Part shown: in pieces, positions 36,040 through 38,549 of the stretch
Numbering within the stretch: the stretch's first letter is position 1
Layout of the letters: the number at the start of each line of letters is the position of its first letter
Position numbers and translations under genes: made by a program
From: an uncultured Roseburia sp.
GTDB lineage: Bacteria > Bacillota_A > Clostridia > Lachnospirales > Lachnospiraceae
NCBI GenBank assembly: GCA_900753715.1
Contig: CAAEAE010000107.1
Location: 1 to 38,549 of the forward strand
Direction: 5' to 3'
Length of the DNA stretch: 38,549 nt
The notes under the pieces: generated by a model
The model's database searches: none
Seen by the model: only the letters and a program-made list of their open reading frames with translations
What the model was told of the DNA's origin: nothing

Positions 36040-36068
36040 ATTATCCCACATTGTACGCGGAATTTCAA
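36040..36068 (-). promoter_or_regulatory. Promoter of the thioesterase-pepP-polA-coaE-FtsA-like-walJ unit
   Basis: On the reverse strand TTGAAA (36063-36068), 17 bp, GATAAT (36040-36045), with TGG before the -10 (extended -10). The downstream leader is about 57 bases. It lies 13 bases beyond the YfhO stop. Confidence 0.72.
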
Positions 36069-36081
36069 TGTTACGATAAAA

Positions 36082-38549
36082 TTATTCTGCCCTGGCAGTA
36101 ATCTTCTTTTTTCTCCGCACCGCCATCGTCACTGCAAACAGCGCCATGCAGGTAAACGTAACCGCTGCCCCCACACCGATTCCCGGTGTATGATAGGAAA
36201 TTGTTACCTCATGACTGCCGGCAGAAAGCGGAATACTGATGAGTGCTTCCGCAAACAGTTCCGGCTCTACTTCCTCTCCGTCAACGATAACCGTAAATCC
36301 GGTTTCCTGCGCAATGGAAAAAATCAGTCTGCCCGGATTTTCCAGCGTAACATGCCCCTTCACCGAAGTGTCCGTCACCTCATCGAGAAGAAACTGCTCT
36401 TTATTTAACGTCTCAAACGCTGTTTTCACGCTGTCTAAATTCAGGCGGTACGCGGTAATCTGCACCGTCTCCTCCTTCGTATTCGTAATGGAAATTTCGC
36501 TTCCCGCCTCCTGATAGCCAAGCTCTAACAGATAATTGTGCGATACCTTGGAAAAATTCCTTGTGTAATCCTCTCCCACCTTCTCCGTCAGGTTATCGAC
36601 CGTTGTCTTCTCATAGGAAGCAAAAATATATCCGTCTTCCTCCACCGCAATCGTGGACTCACCGACCTTTGATTCCGACGGAATCTCGGTCAGCATCGGC
36701 TCCTCGGCTCCCAACAGATAAGCAAGCCTGTTCTGGTTTGAAATATCCGCCCCGCTCTCAAGCGTCCACGCTGCGGCAGCATCCTCCGGCATGACAAATC
36801 CAAGTGGAAGCACATAACTATTTTCGTAGAGATATGTATTTCCACTCTGTGCCACCAGCGTGCGCATAGGATTCTCCTCAAGCGCATTGTCTGCTAAGAT
36901 ATACCGTACGGAAAGCATTGCAGAAAGCAACGGTGTTGCGCCGTTATAGCAGTAGAAATTCTTTCCGCCTTCCATTCCGACTTTCTGGTAAAAATGGCTC
37001 ACATTCAGATTCATCAGGGACGAAAACTGCGTTGCTGAACAATAACCGTACAGTGCCGCATCATTTTTGGTCTTTCGCTCTAACTCCTCCGTCCGGTAGA
37101 AAAGCACGCTCTCCGCTTCTGCCAGTGCCTCCGCCTGCTCTAAAACGTTCTCATAATCCTCCCAGTCCTTTGTATAGGCAGTCCGGCTCACAGTTCCAAG
37201 CCCCGTCACGTCAAAGTTGACCGCAAGCTCCACCACCATAAGTGCACACCCCACACACGCCATCACCCGCCGCATCTTTTCTTTTCCGGAAAAATAAAAT
37301 ATCAATACAAGTGCATAGCCAGCCAGAAGAACCGCGGTTGTCACATAGGCATCCGTACTTCGCATCTCCTCTGCGGAAAAGTAATAGCCAGCCAGTAAAA
37401 ACAGCGCGTCAACACCGGAAGCCACTGCGATATGCCACATCTTATTTCCCGCAAGTTTTAAGACTGCCTCATAGCTTAGGATTAAAAGCACAAACACATA
37501 GAGAAACGACTGTCTGCCCGGCAGGGAATCCGGGAAATGAAGCCCATGCCAGATAAAGTCGAGCATATTGTTGGTAAAGCTCACGACAAACAGCGCCACA
37601 ACTGCCAGATACACCAGTTTTTTCTTCCAGGAAATCTGGCGGTTTAGCATGTACATAACTACAAGTATCAATACAAATGTGCCACAGTACAGATTGGGCC
37701 AGTGGTCTCTTCCGGTATACGGCGTCGTCAAAACCGCATGACGGGAAAGCTCCGCTATGATATTAAAATACCATTCCATGGCACTCGGAAACGATAGATT
37801 TTTGGAGCCGCTCTGGCTGAGTATCACCGCCTCCGGCAGAATCAGCACAGCACCGGTTCCACCCGCAAGCAGAGAATACCACGCGAAGCGGACAAGCGCT
37901 TTCCATCCGCTCTTTTTATCCGAAATCCAGGCAGCAAAGAACCACAGCACCAGAAAAATACAAATCATAATTGAAATGTAGTAGTTGCTTAAAACAGAAA
38001 CCGCAAGCGTGACATAGTAAAGTGTGGGACGGTTTTCTTTTACCAACCGCTCCAGCCCTAATAGGATAAGCGGCGCCAGCAAAATACAGTCCATCCACAT
38101 GATATTCCAGGCGTAAGCTGCAACATAGCCGGAAAACGCATATGCGCAGGCAAACACCGGAAGCAGCAGATTATTTTTTTCAAAATGCTCTTTGAGGTAA
38201 TAGGCAAAGGTCAGTCCGCAGAGTGCAATCTTAAGCACGACAAGAATCGTCATAAACTCAATGACCGCACCATCCGGGCAAAGCAACAACAGCCAGTTGA
38301 GCGGGCTTGCCAGATAATAGGCATACAGGGACATAAAGTCTGCTCCAAGACCGATGTTATAGCTGTAGGCAAAGCTTTCGCCTGTCCTTAATTTTTCCAG
38401 CATTTCAGTAAAAAACGGACAATACTGATGGTACATATCCACCTTTAAGATGCATTGGTCGCCAAACGGATAAACCCCGTGATCCACACAGATAATAAGA
38501 AGAATCACAAGTGGCAGAAAAAAGGAAAGCAGAAGCGGCAGACGTGTGC
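36082..38549 (-). CDS. YfhO family membrane protein (5' end beyond the window)
   Basis: At least 821 residues; the reading frame is open to the right edge, where 13 further hydrophobic residues are visible before GTG 38508, so the true start lies outside. The many membrane helices of the first half (from the window edge to about 430), the loop VYPFGDQCILKVDMYHQY and the extracytoplasmic C-terminal half ending in one helix and a basic tail (AVRRKKKITARAE) match YfhO. YfhO of Bacillus and Listeria is a GT-C-like enzyme for glycosylation of teichoic acids; the acceptor here is unknown. It ends 13 bases before the next unit's promoter without a clear terminator. Confidence 0.9.
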   Translation of the reverse strand, partial: TRLPLLLSFFLPLVILLIICVDHGVYPFGDQCILKVDMYHQYCPFFTEMLEKLRTGESFAYSYNIGLGADFMSLYAYYLASPLNWLLLLCPDGAVIEFMTILVVLKIALCGLTFAYYLKEHFEKNNLLLPVFACAYAFSGYVAAYAWNIMWMDCILLAPLILLGLERLVKENRPTLYYVTLAVSVLSNYYISIMICIFLVLWFFAAWISDKKSGWKALVRFAWYSLLAGGTGAVLILPEAVILSQSGSKNLSFPSAMEWYFNIIAELSRHAVLTTPYTGRDHWPNLYCGTFVLILVVMYMLNRQISWKKKLVYLAVVALFVVSFTNNMLDFIWHGLHFPDSLPGRQSFLYVFVLLILSYEAVLKLAGNKMWHIAVASGVDALFLLAGYYFSAEEMRSTDAYVTTAVLLAGYALVLIFYFSGKEKMRRVMACVGCALMVVELAVNFDVTGLGTVSRTAYTKDWEDYENVLEQAEALAEAESVLFYRTEELERKTKNDAALYGYCSATQFSSLMNLNVSHFYQKVGMEGGKNFYCYNGATPLLSAMLSVRYILADNALEENPMRTLVAQSGNTYLYENSYVLPLGFVMPEDAAAAWTLESGADISNQNRLAYLLGAEEPMLTEIPSESKVGESTIAVEEDGYIFASYEKTTVDNLTEKVGEDYTRNFSKVSHNYLLELGYQEAGSEISITNTKEETVQITAYRLNLDSVKTAFETLNKEQFLLDEVTDTSVKGHVTLENPGRLIFSIAQETGFTVIVDGEEVEPELFAEALISIPLSAGSHEVTISYHTPGIGVGAAVTFTCMALFAVTMAVRRKKKITARAE

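Noticed and set aside
1..38549. CRISPR arrays, insertion sequences, phage genes or defence cassettes
   Set aside because: No regularly spaced repeats, transposase, integrase, restriction or toxin-like genes were found; gene content and order are housekeeping throughout.

Overview
The window looks like core chromosome of an anaerobic Firmicute, most likely a Lachnospiraceae species (relatives of Roseburia, Coprococcus or Butyrivibrio). The reasons are the DUF177-rpmF-plsX-acpP-rnc-smc-ftsY order next to acetate kinase, an L32 protein beginning MSICPKNKSSK, strong AGGAGG-type ribosome sites, sigma-70-type promoters with 17-bp spacers, a YlbM/TmcAL gene, a UPF0210-ACT pair, and a separate IMP cyclohydrolase with a formyltransferase-only PurH. 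The taxonomic call is inference; no 16S gene is present. I see no phage, insertion sequence, CRISPR array or defence cassette.

Layout, left to right. 1-336: end of a leftward tRNA operon (tRNA-Val(UAC) and the start of a second tRNA) with its promoter, then the rho terminator. 337-1716: rho. 1835-5190: rightward unit of malic enzyme, YhcC-type radical SAM protein, DUF4364 protein and flavin reductase. 5171-7501: AraC-family regulator divergent from a MATE transporter. 7495-20540: long leftward block. In transcription order it holds ackA, DUF177 (YceD), rpmF, a DUF624/YesL membrane protein, plsX, acpP, rnc, smc, ftsY, threonine ammonia-lyase, two small-to-medium membrane proteins and a membrane-anchored C39-like cysteine peptidase. 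20776-22086: tmcAL, divergent from ackA. 22089-24002: purO-like IMP cyclohydrolase and stand-alone AICAR formyltransferase. 24190-27098: ACT regulator, UPF0210/PFL protein and a CgeB-like glycosyltransferase. 27239-35976: thioesterase, Xaa-Pro aminopeptidase, polA, coaE, an unusual FtsA-like ATPase and walJ. 36082-end: a YfhO membrane protein cut by the window edge.

How the parts work together. The central block couples ribosome supply (L32), phospholipid and fatty-acid supply (PlsX, ACP), RNA processing (RNase III), chromosome organisation (SMC) and membrane targeting (FtsY). AckA makes acetate and ATP, and the divergent TmcAL consumes acetate and ATP to modify tRNA-Met. PurO and the formyltransferase carry out the last two steps to IMP. 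The right-hand operon mixes DNA replication, CoA synthesis and a cell-division or envelope-like ATPase.

Most of the window is ordinary housekeeping sequence. The least ordinary items are: an extended RNA helix in the rnc leader that competes with the upstream acpP terminator and resembles an RNase III processing site; an FtsA-like ATPase carrying repeated NG-motif modules and an acidic linker; the split, archaeal-type IMP cyclohydrolase arrangement; and several perfect inverted repeats placed on promoters (19284-19309, 24060-24108, 36011-36032).
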